From Terriglobia bacterium (GTDB lineage: Bacteria; Acidobacteriota; Terriglobia; Terriglobales; Acidobacteriaceae): a stretch of DNA of 34,838 bases. A program made the translations under genes and the position numbers. Positions within the stretch are counted from its first letter, which is position 1. The number at the start of each line of letters is the position of its first letter. The stretch lies in assembly GCA_020073285.1 (NCBI GenBank), contig JAIQFM010000025.1:1-34838 (forward strand). The letters run 5' to 3'. Positions 16,096 to 23,669 of the stretch are shown in pieces. Under the pieces are notes generated by a model. The model had not been told where the DNA came from, did no database searches, and worked only from the letters and a program-made list of their open reading frames with translations.

Positions 16096-16905
16096 TTACC
16101 TGGCGGCGCGGGCGACGGGAACGGGCTGCTGCAGGCGGACGCGGCGCAGCCAGAGAATGCCGCCGGCGATGACCAGGACGATGGAGATTAACTGGGTGCC
16201 GGTCATGGCGCCGCCGAAGACGGAACCGCGATCAGGGTCGTCGCGGATGAATTCCAGGAAGTAGCGCGCCACGCCGTAGAGAAACAGGTACGAACCGATT
16301 ACCTGGCCTTCGAATTTCTTGCGCTGGATGAGCCAGTAGAGGATGAGGAAGTTGATCAACTCCACGGCGGATTCGAAGAGTTGAGTGGGCTCGAGCGGCA
16401 CGTTGAGCGGCGTTCCCACCAAGGCATGGGCCAGCGGGTTCCGAAAAGTCACGCCCCACCAGTGTTCGGTGGGCTTGCCGTAGCAGCAGCCGGCGGCGAA
16501 ACATCCGAGGCGTCCGATGGCGTGTCCCAGGGCAAGGCCGGGCGCAAAGGCGTCAGCGGTGCGCAACCAGGGCATGTGGTTCTTGCGCATGTACCAGACT
16601 GAAAGCGCCAGCGCGGTGAGCACGCCGCCGTAAAAGACCCCACCAGCCTGCAAGAGGCTCAGGCTGAAGATATCTCCGGGATGCTGGGAGTAGTACGGGA
16701 AGTCATTGATGATCAGGAGCAGCTTGGCGCCGACAATGGCGCCCAGCACGACCATGATGCCGAGGTTCCAAGCCTTCTCGGGATCGATGCCCTGGCGCTC
16801 GGAGAGGCGCGCAGCGATGTAGAGGCCGACGATCACGCCGCAAGCGACGAGGGCGCCGTAGGTCGGAAGGTTGAAGCTGCCGAGATGAAACAGTCGGGGA
16901 AACAC
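16096..16905 (-). CDS. lgt: Prolipoprotein diacylglyceryl transferase
   Basis: The product has 269 residues and about seven membrane segments. The Lgt signature GRLGCFAAGCCYGKPT is present at about 132-147, with the N-terminal LPTYGALVACGVIVGLYIA and the C-terminal RYFLEFIRDD. The enzyme moves diacylglycerol from phosphatidylglycerol to the lipobox cysteine of prelipoproteins in the inner membrane, the first step of lipoprotein maturation. It starts with GTG at 16905; no clear Shine-Dalgarno precedes it, but the N terminus aligns with known Lgt. Upstream lie repeats and the 6S-like RNA. Confidence 0.95.
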   Translation of the reverse strand: MFPRLFHLGSFNLPTYGALVACGVIVGLYIAARLSERQGIDPEKAWNLGIMVVLGAIVGAKLLLIINDFPYYSQHPGDIFSLSLLQAGGVFYGGVLTALALSVWYMRKNHMPWLRTADAFAPGLALGHAIGRLGCFAAGCCYGKPTEHWWGVTFRNPLAHALVGTPLNVPLEPTQLFESAVELINFLILYWLIQRKKFEGQVIGSYLFLYGVARYFLEFIRDDPDRGSVFGGAMTGTQLISIVLVIAGGILWLRRVRLQQPVPVARAAR

Positions 16906-16973
16906 CGATTATTGGATGTTGCGGCAGGTTCGCCGGGAACAGAAACAGTTTATCAGGGGACGGCATGCTACGC

Positions 16974-17117
16974 GTCGTCCCTACGGGACTGGGGATTTCT
17001 TCTAAGCGCTACCCAGCACTGGCGTGCTGGGCTACCAGCGCACGCCCCTTCGGGGCTTCGGCGCTTCGCGCCTCGGTCACGGCTGAAGCCGTGGCCTACC
17101 GAGCTCCTCGGAATGAC
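16974..17117. repeat. Mosaic of REP-like hairpins (GTCGTCCCTACGGGACT family)
   Basis: Successive stems are TCCC-TAC-GGGA, CCCAGCAC/GTGCTGGG, GCCCC/GGGGC, GGCGC/GCGCC and CACGGCT/AGCCGTG, ending with a TCGGAATGACA tail. The first three stem types recur in the same order, twice, at 23294-23495. This fills the gap between lgt and the 6S-like RNA. Confidence 0.8.
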
Positions 17118-17196
17118 AATTTTGAACGGGATGTTCGGCACTTCCACCGGGCGGGACGCCAAAAACCAAATTACGATTGGTCAGGGGCAGTAAAGA

Positions 17197-17397
17197 AAGA
17201 AGCCGACCCGCGGGGCCGTGTGGTGGGCCGTCAATGAACCTTGCTCAGCAAGGTGGGAACCCGCCGCAATCCTTTAGGCATTTCCGCATGGCGGAACGTT
17301 GCACACCGGATCAGAAGTCGAGTCGGGCCCCCGTTCATTGAGGTGTTGGTTCAAAATCCGGTTACCACCAGCACCAACTTTGCAGGCCGGCTTACAG
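17197..17397 (-). ncRNA. ssrS: Probable 6S RNA
   Basis: About 200 bases lie immediately downstream of zapA, the classic 6S position. The ends form a closing stem: AAGCCGGCC (plus 17385-17393) with GGTCGGCTT (plus 17200-17208). Inside, TGGTGG faces CCACCA, and the interior folds into a long bulged rod with the apical hairpin TTCCGC-CAT-GCGGAA. Near the 3' side CACCTTG...CAAGGTTCA resembles the conserved 3' part of E. coli 6S (CACCUUG...GGGUUCA). 6S RNA mimics an open promoter and sequesters sigma70 RNA polymerase. A promoter-like pair lies just upstream. A covariance-model search would decide. Confidence 0.65.
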
Positions 17398-17403
17398 GAC
17401 TTG

Positions 17404-17433
17404 ATGCTAGGGGAAAGACCGGAGAAATGGCAA
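17404..17433 (-). promoter_or_regulatory. Putative promoter of the 6S-like RNA
   Basis: On the minus strand TTGCCA is followed after 18 bases by TAGCAT. The predicted start falls a few bases before the closing stem of the RNA. It lies between the end of zapA and the RNA. Confidence 0.45.
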
Positions 17434-17500
17434 GTGGTTGGACGCAAATAGTTGGCATACGGCTTGCACTATAGTAACCACAGAGGGCACAGGATTAGGC

Positions 17501-17815
17501 CTAGCCGGCGCGGCGGGAGTCCTGCAGGACCTCGTCCAAGGCGTTAGCCAACGAGTTGGTGCGCTGGTTCATTTCGTTGGCGATGGTGTCGTACTTGCGC
17601 TTGAGGAGGTGGAACTCGTCGGCGATGTTGAGGGCGGCGAGTACGGCCAGGCGCAGCGACTCCACGGTGGAGGTTTGCTCGGCGACGGCGCGCATTTTGC
17701 CGTCCACGTACTCAGCGAGCTTGAAAATGTAGTCAGGATCGGTGCCGCGCAGGTTGTAGGCCTGATCGTAGATTTCCACGCGGACGCTGTTCACGGTGCC
17801 GTTAGGGGGATTCAA
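17501..17815 (-). CDS. zapA: Cell division protein ZapA
   Basis: The product has 104 residues. The ZapA fold is visible as VRVEIYDQAYNLRGTDPDYIFKLAEYVDGKMR, then SLRLAVLAALNIADEFHLLKRK and a C-terminal coiled coil. ZapA bundles FtsZ filaments at the Z-ring. The TTG at 17815 is chosen because GAGGAGG lies six bases upstream; longer reading frames upstream are Cys/Arg-rich and unlike the family. Its neighbours are a ZapB-like coiled coil upstream and a 6S-like RNA downstream, the zapA-ssrS order known from other Gram-negatives. Confidence 0.92.
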   Translation of the reverse strand: MNPPNGTVNSVRVEIYDQAYNLRGTDPDYIFKLAEYVDGKMRAVAEQTSTVESLRLAVLAALNIADEFHLLKRKYDTIANEMNQRTNSLANALDEVLQDSRRAG

Positions 17816-17918
17816 CCTGTTCCTCCTCAGGGTTGCGATTTGTGAGTTGCGAGGGCAGGACAAGCTCCCGCAACCGCACGCGCAACTCGACACTGAGAAC
17901 TCGGAGACTCGAAAGCCA

Positions 17919-18215
17919 TTATGCTCCGGATTCCTCGGCCGTCAATTCATCAATTTGATGCAGCATCTTCTCGACGCGCGCGCGGATTTCTTCGCGCTCC
18001 TTGCGCAGGCCGATCATGTCGCGGCGCATGGACTCCATTTCTTCCTCGCGCAGCTCGAGTTGCTCGCGCAGGCGCACGGCATCGCGCTCGGCGGCGGCCT
18101 TGGCCTCGCGCGCCGACTTCAGCAGTTCGATGGTGCGGTAAACCTTTTCTTCCAGCGAATGGAAATCGTCCGAAGAAACCTCGGGGGGGAACTCGCGCAC
18201 TGCTTTAACCGACAT
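17919..18215 (-). CDS. ZapB-like coiled-coil protein
   Basis: The product has 98 residues. From about residue 18 to 92 it is an almost unbroken heptad coiled coil rich in Glu/Arg/Leu (EKVYRTIELLKSAREAKAAA, then LREQLELREEEMESMRRDM). It sits 103 bases upstream of zapA on the same strand. The size and position suggest a ZapB-type partner that links ZapA at the Z-ring. Coiled coils align poorly, so the name is inference. The ATG at 18215 follows GAGCGG. It is not a shadow, since the opposite strand gives no plausible protein. Confidence 0.75.
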   Translation of the reverse strand: MSVKAVREFPPEVSSDDFHSLEEKVYRTIELLKSAREAKAAAERDAVRLREQLELREEEMESMRRDMIGLRKEREEIRARVEKMLHQIDELTAEESGA

Positions 18216-18323
18216 TGGACCGCTCGCCTCGGGTGAAATTTCGGGCTAACGCGGGGCAGTATATAGCTAAGGGAAGGGGTTTGAGGCTGTGAATATCTTG
18301 GCGGTGCAGGAGTCGTTCGTCAG

Positions 18324-18382
18324 CAGTCAGGAGTTAGCAATTTGCCGCCGCTGACTCCTGACTCCTGAGGCCTGACTCCTGT
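18324..18382. repeat. Facing arrays of the AGTCAGGAGTC short repeat, copy 1
   Basis: CAGTCAGGAGTTAG (18324-18337) faces a run of TGACTCC units (18350-18382). The second arm forms the 3' end of the aminotransferase reading frame: its last codons read QESGLRSQES and then AAANC. Confidence 0.85.
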
Positions 18383-19509
18383 TTCGCCAGCGTCGGCAGC
18401 TTGTCCCAGGTCCGCCAGAAGGTGGCCATGTCGTCGGGCGTGCCGAAGGAGACGCGAACAAAGTTTTCCATGCGGGGGAAGGGACGGCCGACGGCAATGT
18501 TGTCAGCACGGAAGTGCTTGATGACATCGCGCACCGGCCGGCCGGTCTCGAACATGGCGAAATTGGCGTAGGAGGGAATGGCGCGCAGCTTGCGCACGGC
18601 GGCCTGGCGCGTGAATTCCTTGCGGTCGGCGGCGTTGCGGGCGACCGCGGCGCGCATGGCGGCGTCATCGTTGAGCGCGGCCAGGGCGGCGTGCAGGGCG
18701 ATCATGTTGCCGTTGTCCTCAAGCTGCCACGGTTGCAGCAGCTTGGTGGTTGCCGGAGTCGCCACGGAGTAGCCGAGACGCAGGCCGGCCATGCCATAAA
18801 CCTTGGAAAAAGTGCGCGCGACGATGACGCGCGGATCGTCCACCGGCTTGTCGATGAAGGAGAGGTAGTCGGGCGAGCCGGTGGCGAAGTGGTGGTAGGC
18901 CTCGTCGATCAGAACGTAGGTGTTGGCGGGCAGTTTGCGCAAGAAGGCTTCGATATCGCGGCGCGGGGTGAGCGAGGCGGTGGGATTGTTGGGATTACAG
19001 ATGTAGACCAGGCCGGTGTCGCGGCCGGCGTGGGCCAGCATGGCGTCGAGATCGTGGGCGTAGGTCGAGGTCAGCGGGATTTCGACGACCTGCGCGCCGC
19101 GATCGCGCGAGTAGGCGAGAGAGGACTCGAAGGTCGGGACGGCGGCGATGAGCTTGCGTCCGGGGCCGGTGAAGGCGCGCGACGCCATGGCCAGCACTTC
19201 GGTGGAACCGTTACCGAGCAGCACTTGCTTGGGAGAGACTTTGTTGCCGGCGGCGATGCGCTCAACCACGTCGTGGTAAATCCTGAAGGGATAACGGTGG
19301 GCGACGCGCAGACCCTCCAGGGCGGCCTTCTCGACGGACGGAAAAATGCCGTAGGCGTTCTCGTTACTGTTGAGCAGGATGGGACCGCCGGGTGAAGGGG
19401 TGCGTGGGGGCTCCGCGAAGGCGACGCGTTCAAGTCCGCGAAAGCCGACGGCGGCGGCGGTGGCGCCGAGACCGAGCGTGCCGAGAAAAGATCTGCGCGA
19501 GAAGGGCAT
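18334..19509 (-). CDS. Tat-exported class I aminotransferase (HisC-like)
   Basis: The product has 391 residues. The N terminus carries a twin-arginine signal: SRRSFLG (4-10), then a hydrophobic stretch and an AFA cleavage site near 30-32. The PLP fold follows: LLNSNENAYG, GNGSTEVLAMASRAF, NPNNPTASLTP (substrate-side Asn), DEAYHHF with Asp202, and SKVYGMAGLRLGY with Schiff-base Lys236. These motifs are HisC-like, but periplasmic export argues against histidine synthesis; the substrate is unknown. The last dozen residues (QESGLRSQESAAANC) are encoded by a short tandem repeat, so the natural C terminus was replaced. Repeats also flank the 5' side. It sits between pheT and the zapB-like gene. Confidence 0.87.
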   Translation of the reverse strand: MPFSRRSFLGTLGLGATAAAVGFRGLERVAFAEPPRTPSPGGPILLNSNENAYGIFPSVEKAALEGLRVAHRYPFRIYHDVVERIAAGNKVSPKQVLLGNGSTEVLAMASRAFTGPGRKLIAAVPTFESSLAYSRDRGAQVVEIPLTSTYAHDLDAMLAHAGRDTGLVYICNPNNPTASLTPRRDIEAFLRKLPANTYVLIDEAYHHFATGSPDYLSFIDKPVDDPRVIVARTFSKVYGMAGLRLGYSVATPATTKLLQPWQLEDNGNMIALHAALAALNDDAAMRAAVARNAADRKEFTRQAAVRKLRAIPSYANFAMFETGRPVRDVIKHFRADNIAVGRPFPRMENFVRVSFGTPDDMATFWRTWDKLPTLAKQESGLRSQESAAANC

Positions 19510-19518
19510 GGCGCACCT

Positions 19519-19549
19519 CGGGAGTCAGGAGTCAGTAGTCAGGAGTCAG
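19519..19549. repeat. AGTCAGGAGTC short repeat array, copy 2
   Basis: This array of GGAGTCA units lies 10-40 bases before the aminotransferase start. It faces copy 3 across 97 bases, giving an inverted pair in the gap after pheT. Confidence 0.85.
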
Positions 19550-19646
19550 CATCGAGCAGCAGCGCCCACAACGCGACCTTATGGACCGCAACTCTAGCAG
19601 GTTTGAACGCACCGGCAAACCGTGCCAACCAGGCTTCGAGTCCCGG

Positions 19647-19679
19647 CTGACTCCCGACTCCCGACTACTGACTCCTGAG
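19647..19679. repeat. AGTCAGGAGTC short repeat array, copy 3, containing the pheT stop
   Basis: This array reads CTGACTCCCGACTCC and onward. On the minus strand it supplies the last codons of pheT (Arg-Ser-Gln) and its TAG stop. Confidence 0.85.
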
Positions 19680-21821
19680 CGTGCCGCCGAGAGATTCGAG
19701 TGACTTGATGATCTGCTGCGACCAGAGTGCTACCTCGTCGTCGCGCAGGGTGCGTTCGGAGGACTGGAAAGTGGCGCGCAGGAGCATCGAGTACTTGCCG
19801 GCGGGGATGGCGCCGCCGCGGAAAATTTCGACCGGAACGAGCGCATGCAGGTCAGCGACACGCAGCGCGGCGATGGCGTTCTGGATGCGCTCGAAGGCGA
19901 TCGTGCGGTCAAAGATGAAGGAGAAGTCGCGGTCCACGGCCGGGAAGCGCGGGATGGCCTGGTAGCGGATCTGGCGCAGATCGTGGCGGTAGAGGCGCTC
20001 GCAATCGATTTCGGCGAGGTAGATCTCGGGAATATCCTGCGCGCTCAGGCGCAGCTTGCGCTCGGCGGCGACTTGCGGATGAAGCTGGCCGAAACGAGCC
20101 ACGGTGGCGCCGTCCATCACGGCGCGGGCGGAGCGGCCGGGACGGTAGTGGTCGGGCGTGTTGGCGTCGTAGTAGAGCGCGTTGAATTGGAATGAGCCGA
20201 GCAGGGTTTCGATGTCGCCCTTGAGATCGAAGAAGGAACATTGCCGGGCGGGCGCATGGATGCTGGGCGGAATGGCTGCGCCGGTCGAGCCAATACAGAG
20301 GCGGCGCTGCTCGTCGGTGCGCGCGCCCATGCTCTCGTAAATTTTGCCGGACTCAAACAAGCGGACGCCGGCATTGCCGCGATTGAGGTTGTAACCGAGC
20401 ATGTTCAACATGCTGGGAACCATGGAGGTGCGCATCACGGAGGCTTCCTCGCTGATCGGGTTGGCAATCTCAACCGGCGTGGCGCTGGAGAAACGCTGCG
20501 CGTCGGCGTGCGAGATGAAGGTTAGCGAGACGGCTTCGTGGTAGCCGAGTCCGAGCAGCGACGCGCGGAGCTTTGCGTCCTTCCTCGCGTCCGGCAGTTC
20601 GATGACGCCGCCGACGAAGCCGGGCAGCGTGTTGGGGAAGCGGTCGTAGCCGTAAATGCGCGCGATTTCCTCGATGAGGTCGATTTCGCGCTCCACGTCG
20701 AGGCGCCAGGTGGGGACTTGAACCGTGAAGTCGGCCATCTCTTCCGCGGCCGCGGCGTGCGTGCCGCCTTTGCTTGCGGGAGCGGCGGACTGAACGGGAA
20801 CGGCGGCGGAGGTGCGGCCGACGGTGACGACGAAGCCGAGACGGCGGAGAATGCGGGCGATCTCGGTGTCGGGAATGTCCTGGCCGAGATGGCGGCGGAC
20901 GGCTCTGCGGCGAAGAGTGAGCGTGGGACGCTCGATTTTGCGCGCGTAGGCGTCGGTCTCGTAGGGATCGAGTTGTCCGCCGGCGGTTTCGAGGATGAGG
21001 TCGGCAACGCGCGCGCAAGCAGTGGGCGTGATGCCGAGGTCGGCGCCGCGCTCGAAGCGATGCGAGGCGTCCGTGTGCATGGCGTGGCGGCGCGCGGTGC
21101 GGCGGATGGAGGCTGGGTCGAACCAGGCGGACTCGATAAGCACGTTGCGCGTTCTATCCGTGATCATGGAATCGAAGCCGCCCATGACGCCGGCGAGAGC
21201 CACGGGCTTGACGGCGTCGGCGATCACCAGGTCGTCGGGATGGAGGATGTGGTCCACGCCGTCGAGGGTCTTGAGCTTTTCGCCGGGACGCGCGCGACGG
21301 ACGACGATCTTGCCGCCTGCGAGCAGGTCGAGATCGAAGCAGTGCGTGGGATGGCCGATTTCCTGGAGGGTGTAGTTGCTGGCGTCGGCGACGTTGTTGA
21401 TGGCGCGCGAGCCGAGCAGTTCCAGACGCTGCGCGATTTTCTCCGGCGAGGGAGCGATTCTTACGTTGCGAATGACGCGCGCGGTGTAACGGGCACAGCC
21501 TTGGGGATCTTGGATATCGATTTTGAACTGCGCAGTAGGGGTCCCTCGACTCGAGCTCGCCTGCGGCTCGCGCTCGCTCGGGATGACAGGCGCAATCGGT
21601 TTGAGGTCGCGGTCGTAGATGGCGGCGCAATCGCGGGCGACGCCGTAGTGGTTCATAGCGTCTACGCGGTTGGGCGTGAAGTCCACGTCGTACACGGTGC
21701 GCGCGCCTTCATCTTCAATCGACTCGACGGAGATGCCGGCGAGGGTGAGATCGTCGGCAAGCTTGCGGTAGTCCGCCGGGATGTCAACGAACTCGCGCAG
21801 CCACGCGGGCGAGATCTTCAT
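19665..21821 (-). CDS. pheT: Phenylalanine-tRNA ligase beta subunit, lacking the N-terminal tRNA-binding domain
   Basis: The product has 718 residues, against about 795 in E. coli. It starts MKISPAWLREFVDIPADYRKL and reaches DVDFTPNRVDAMNHYGVARD by residue 64. In E. coli about 110 residues of the OB-fold (EMAP-like) domain lie between these two segments; here they are absent. B3/B4 (CARYTARVI...), B5 and the catalytic-like core follow. A C-terminal FDX-ACB anticodon domain (FPAVDRDFSFIFD...GAIPAGKYSMLLR) ends the protein. Residues about 78-96 are encoded by a dispersed hairpin repeat, and about 355-380 are a low-complexity insert. The stop codon lies in a short-repeat array. The start ATG overlaps the previous gene by four bases. 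Confidence 0.95.
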   Translation of the reverse strand: MKISPAWLREFVDIPADYRKLADDLTLAGISVESIEDEGARTVYDVDFTPNRVDAMNHYGVARDCAAIYDRDLKPIAPVIPSEREPQASSSRGTPTAQFKIDIQDPQGCARYTARVIRNVRIAPSPEKIAQRLELLGSRAINNVADASNYTLQEIGHPTHCFDLDLLAGGKIVVRRARPGEKLKTLDGVDHILHPDDLVIADAVKPVALAGVMGGFDSMITDRTRNVLIESAWFDPASIRRTARRHAMHTDASHRFERGADLGITPTACARVADLILETAGGQLDPYETDAYARKIERPTLTLRRRAVRRHLGQDIPDTEIARILRRLGFVVTVGRTSAAVPVQSAAPASKGGTHAAAAEEMADFTVQVPTWRLDVEREIDLIEEIARIYGYDRFPNTLPGFVGGVIELPDARKDAKLRASLLGLGYHEAVSLTFISHADAQRFSSATPVEIANPISEEASVMRTSMVPSMLNMLGYNLNRGNAGVRLFESGKIYESMGARTDEQRRLCIGSTGAAIPPSIHAPARQCSFFDLKGDIETLLGSFQFNALYYDANTPDHYRPGRSARAVMDGATVARFGQLHPQVAAERKLRLSAQDIPEIYLAEIDCERLYRHDLRQIRYQAIPRFPAVDRDFSFIFDRTIAFERIQNAIAALRVADLHALVPVEIFRGGAIPAGKYSMLLRATFQSSERTLRDDEVALWSQQIIKSLESLGGTLRSQ
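21542..21587 (-). repeat. Hairpin repeat inside the pheT coding frame
   Basis: On the minus strand this begins GTCATCCCGAGCGAGCGC and ends AGTCGAGGGA, the same ends as the intergenic copy at 3161-3205. It is translated in frame (about IPSEREPQASSSRG) between the first segment and the B3 domain of PheT. Confidence 0.75.
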
Positions 21822-22177
21822 GTCCGCGCTTCCAGTTTTTCGATCAGCTTGGGTAGGACCTTGCGCATGCTCTCCAGGTGAAAGCGGAGCTCGATGTCCA
21901 CATCGCAGTAAAACAGGTCGTTGAGCAGATCGGCGAGCGCCTGGCGGTGTTCGGCTCCGGTCATTTGCAAGATCGCGTCCACGCGTTGCAGATGTTTGAC
22001 GGAGAGCTCCCACAGGTCGGCCAGATCGTGCGCGGCGTCGCCGACTTCGTCGTCGCTCGCGTCGGGCATCACCTTGCGGAGAGTTTCAAAGAGCGCGCGC
22101 TCCGTCTCCACGCTGCGGCGGATGCGCTCGTGCTCTTCAGCGCGAAGGGGGAAGGCGTCTTGATCTGCGGAACTCAC
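21818..22177 (-). CDS. Unknown helical protein encoded between pheS and pheT
   Basis: The product has 119 residues and appears all-helical and acidic, with no signal or membrane segment. The core reads EVGDAAHDLADLWELSVKHLQRVDAIL, then FHLESMRKVLPKLIEKLEA. It overlaps pheS by four bases at its start and pheT by four bases at its end (ATGA-type junctions), so all three are translated as a coupled unit. I do not recognise a family. The position suggests a co-expressed accessory gene, but no role in aminoacylation can be read from the sequence. Confidence 0.8.
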   Translation of the reverse strand: MSSADQDAFPLRAEEHERIRRSVETERALFETLRKVMPDASDDEVGDAAHDLADLWELSVKHLQRVDAILQMTGAEHRQALADLLNDLFYCDVDIELRFHLESMRKVLPKLIEKLEART

Positions 22178-23286
22178 GAGAATTGCTCCAGGAACCTCAC
22201 GTCGCCGTTAAAGAACAATTGTAGGTCGGTCACACCGTAGAGCATGGCGGCGATGCGGTCTACTCCCATGCCGAAGGCGAAGCCGCTGTATTTCTCCGGG
22301 TCGTAGCCGACGAATCCGTAAAGCGCCGGGTCCACCATACCCGAGCCCAGCAATTCAATCCAGCCGCTGGCCTTGCAGTTGGGACAGCGCGCCGCGCCCT
22401 GGTAGCCGCCGCCACCGCAGAAGATGCAGGAGATCAGCACCTCCGCGCTGGGTTCGGTGAAGGGGAAGAACGACGGACGGAAGCGCGTCTTCACCGAGGA
22501 GCCGAACAGCGACTTCATGGCGTGGTCGAGCGAGCCCTTGAGATCGCAGAAGGTGATGTTGGTGTCCACGGCGAGGCCTTCGACCTGGTGGAACATGGGC
22601 GAGTGCGTGGCGTCGGGCGCGTCGTTGCGGTAGACGCGGCCGGGAATCACCACGCGCACCGGCGGCTTCTGTTTCTCCATGGTGCGAATCTGCACCGGGG
22701 AGGTGTGGGTGCGCAGCAGGAGGCGGTCGCGCGCGGGTTTGTGCGCCTGGCCGGCGAGGAAGATGGTGTCCTGCATGTCGCGCGCCGGGTGGTCGGGCGG
22801 GAAGTTGAGCGACTCGAAATTGTAGTAGTCGGTCTCGATCTCCGGGCCTTCGGCGACGGAATAGCCCATCGCCTTGAAGACGCCGACGATGTCGTTCATG
22901 GTGCGCACGATGGGATGCTCGGCGCCGAGCGGACGGCGGATGCCGGGGAGTGTGACGTCGAGCGCGTCGGACTTGAATTTCGCCTGTGAGGCGGCGCCGG
23001 AGATGCGTTCGCGGGTCTCTTCGACGGCCGCTTCTACTTTGGCCTTCAGTTCGTTGACGCGGCGGCCGACTTCTCGTTTCCGCGGGCTGGGCGCGGCTTT
23101 CAGCCAGAGGTCATTGATCTGGGTCAGGATGCCGTTCTTGCGCGCCATCCAGTGGTCGCGGAATTCTTTCCACGAGGGCTCGTCGGTAACGGCGGACGAT
23201 TCCTGCTCGAGCGCGGAGGTAAGATCCGCGACGGGCTTATCCAGCGCGTCGGGCGAGTAGTCGTCGAGCCTCGGAACCGTGTACAT
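22174..23286 (-). CDS. pheS: Phenylalanine-tRNA ligase alpha subunit
   Basis: The product has 370 residues. An N-terminal coiled coil (about 10-100) is followed by the class II catalytic core: RPLGAEHPIVRTMNDIV, motif 2 with RTHTSPVQIRTM and MFHQVEGL, and motif 3 GFAFGMGVDRIAAML. Four cysteines (287, 290, 301, 304; CIFC...CPNC) form a zinc-ribbon-like insert known in some bacterial PheS. With PheT it makes the alpha2beta2 enzyme charging tRNA-Phe. The ATG at 23286 is chosen because the 18 extra residues of a longer frame are encoded by a hairpin repeat. The repeat mosaic upstream leaves no clear Shine-Dalgarno. Confidence 0.95.
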   Translation of the reverse strand: MYTVPRLDDYSPDALDKPVADLTSALEQESSAVTDEPSWKEFRDHWMARKNGILTQINDLWLKAAPSPRKREVGRRVNELKAKVEAAVEETRERISGAASQAKFKSDALDVTLPGIRRPLGAEHPIVRTMNDIVGVFKAMGYSVAEGPEIETDYYNFESLNFPPDHPARDMQDTIFLAGQAHKPARDRLLLRTHTSPVQIRTMEKQKPPVRVVIPGRVYRNDAPDATHSPMFHQVEGLAVDTNITFCDLKGSLDHAMKSLFGSSVKTRFRPSFFPFTEPSAEVLISCIFCGGGGYQGAARCPNCKASGWIELLGSGMVDPALYGFVGYDPEKYSGFAFGMGVDRIAAMLYGVTDLQLFFNGDVRFLEQFS

Positions 23287-23293
23287 GGCCGGT

Positions 23294-23495
23294 GTCGTCC
23301 CTACGGGACTCTGAATTCCTATTGGACCACTCCCCGGCACTCACGTGCCGGGCTAGGTTCTACCGCCCCTGCGGGGCTGGCGTTTGTGACGGTGCCGACA
23401 TCGCAATCGTGTCGTCCCTGCGGGGCTCTGAAATCAAAATGGCCGAGTACCCGGCACTGACGTGCCGGGCTACTATTTGCCGCCCCTACGGGGCT
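23294..23495. repeat. Two tandem units of the GTCGTCCCTACGGGACT hairpin mosaic
   Basis: Unit 1 (23294-23380) and unit 2 (23411-23495) each contain GTCGTCCCT-C/G-GGG, a CCCGGCACT...ACGTGCCGGG stem and CCGCCCC...GGGGCTGG. The units differ in spacer bases, so they are diverged copies. They fill most of the 383-base gap between rplT and pheS. Confidence 0.85.
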
Positions 23496-23560
23496 GGTGC
23501 ACGGACGCGGCCGGCAGCGTGGTTTTCATTATTACTTTATATCGAGCGAGAAGAGCTCAG

Positions 23561-23632
23561 CCACGGATTTGCACGGATTCACACGGATAAGGCTTTCCAG
23601 GTAAATCCGTGGGAATCCGCGTCAATCCGCGG
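23561..23632. repeat. Facing arrays of the CCACGGAT short repeat, copy 2
   Basis: The left arm (23561-23589) and the reverse-complement right arm (23604-23632) flank a 14-base centre, as at 16020-16087. It lies between the hairpin mosaic and the end of rplT. Confidence 0.85.
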
Positions 23633-23669
23633 CCCGGTTTTGCTGAAAGCGGATCGCTGACGGCGAGAG

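Noticed and set aside
20538..21881. Long open frame opposite pheT (447 residues)
   Set aside because: It lies fully antisense to a clear pheT, has no recognisable motif, and such frames are expected in GC-rich coding DNA. The same applies to frames opposite the VWA, enolase, infC and pyrG genes.
22390..22450. Zinc-ribbon-like cysteines in PheS as a novelty
   Set aside because: A CxxC...CxxC insert before GWIELLGSG is known in several bacterial PheS proteins.
23337..23357. CACGTG in CCGGCACTCACGTGCCGG as another parS
   Set aside because: The flanks are CCGGCA/TGCCGG, part of a REP hairpin family, not TGTTnC/GnAACA.
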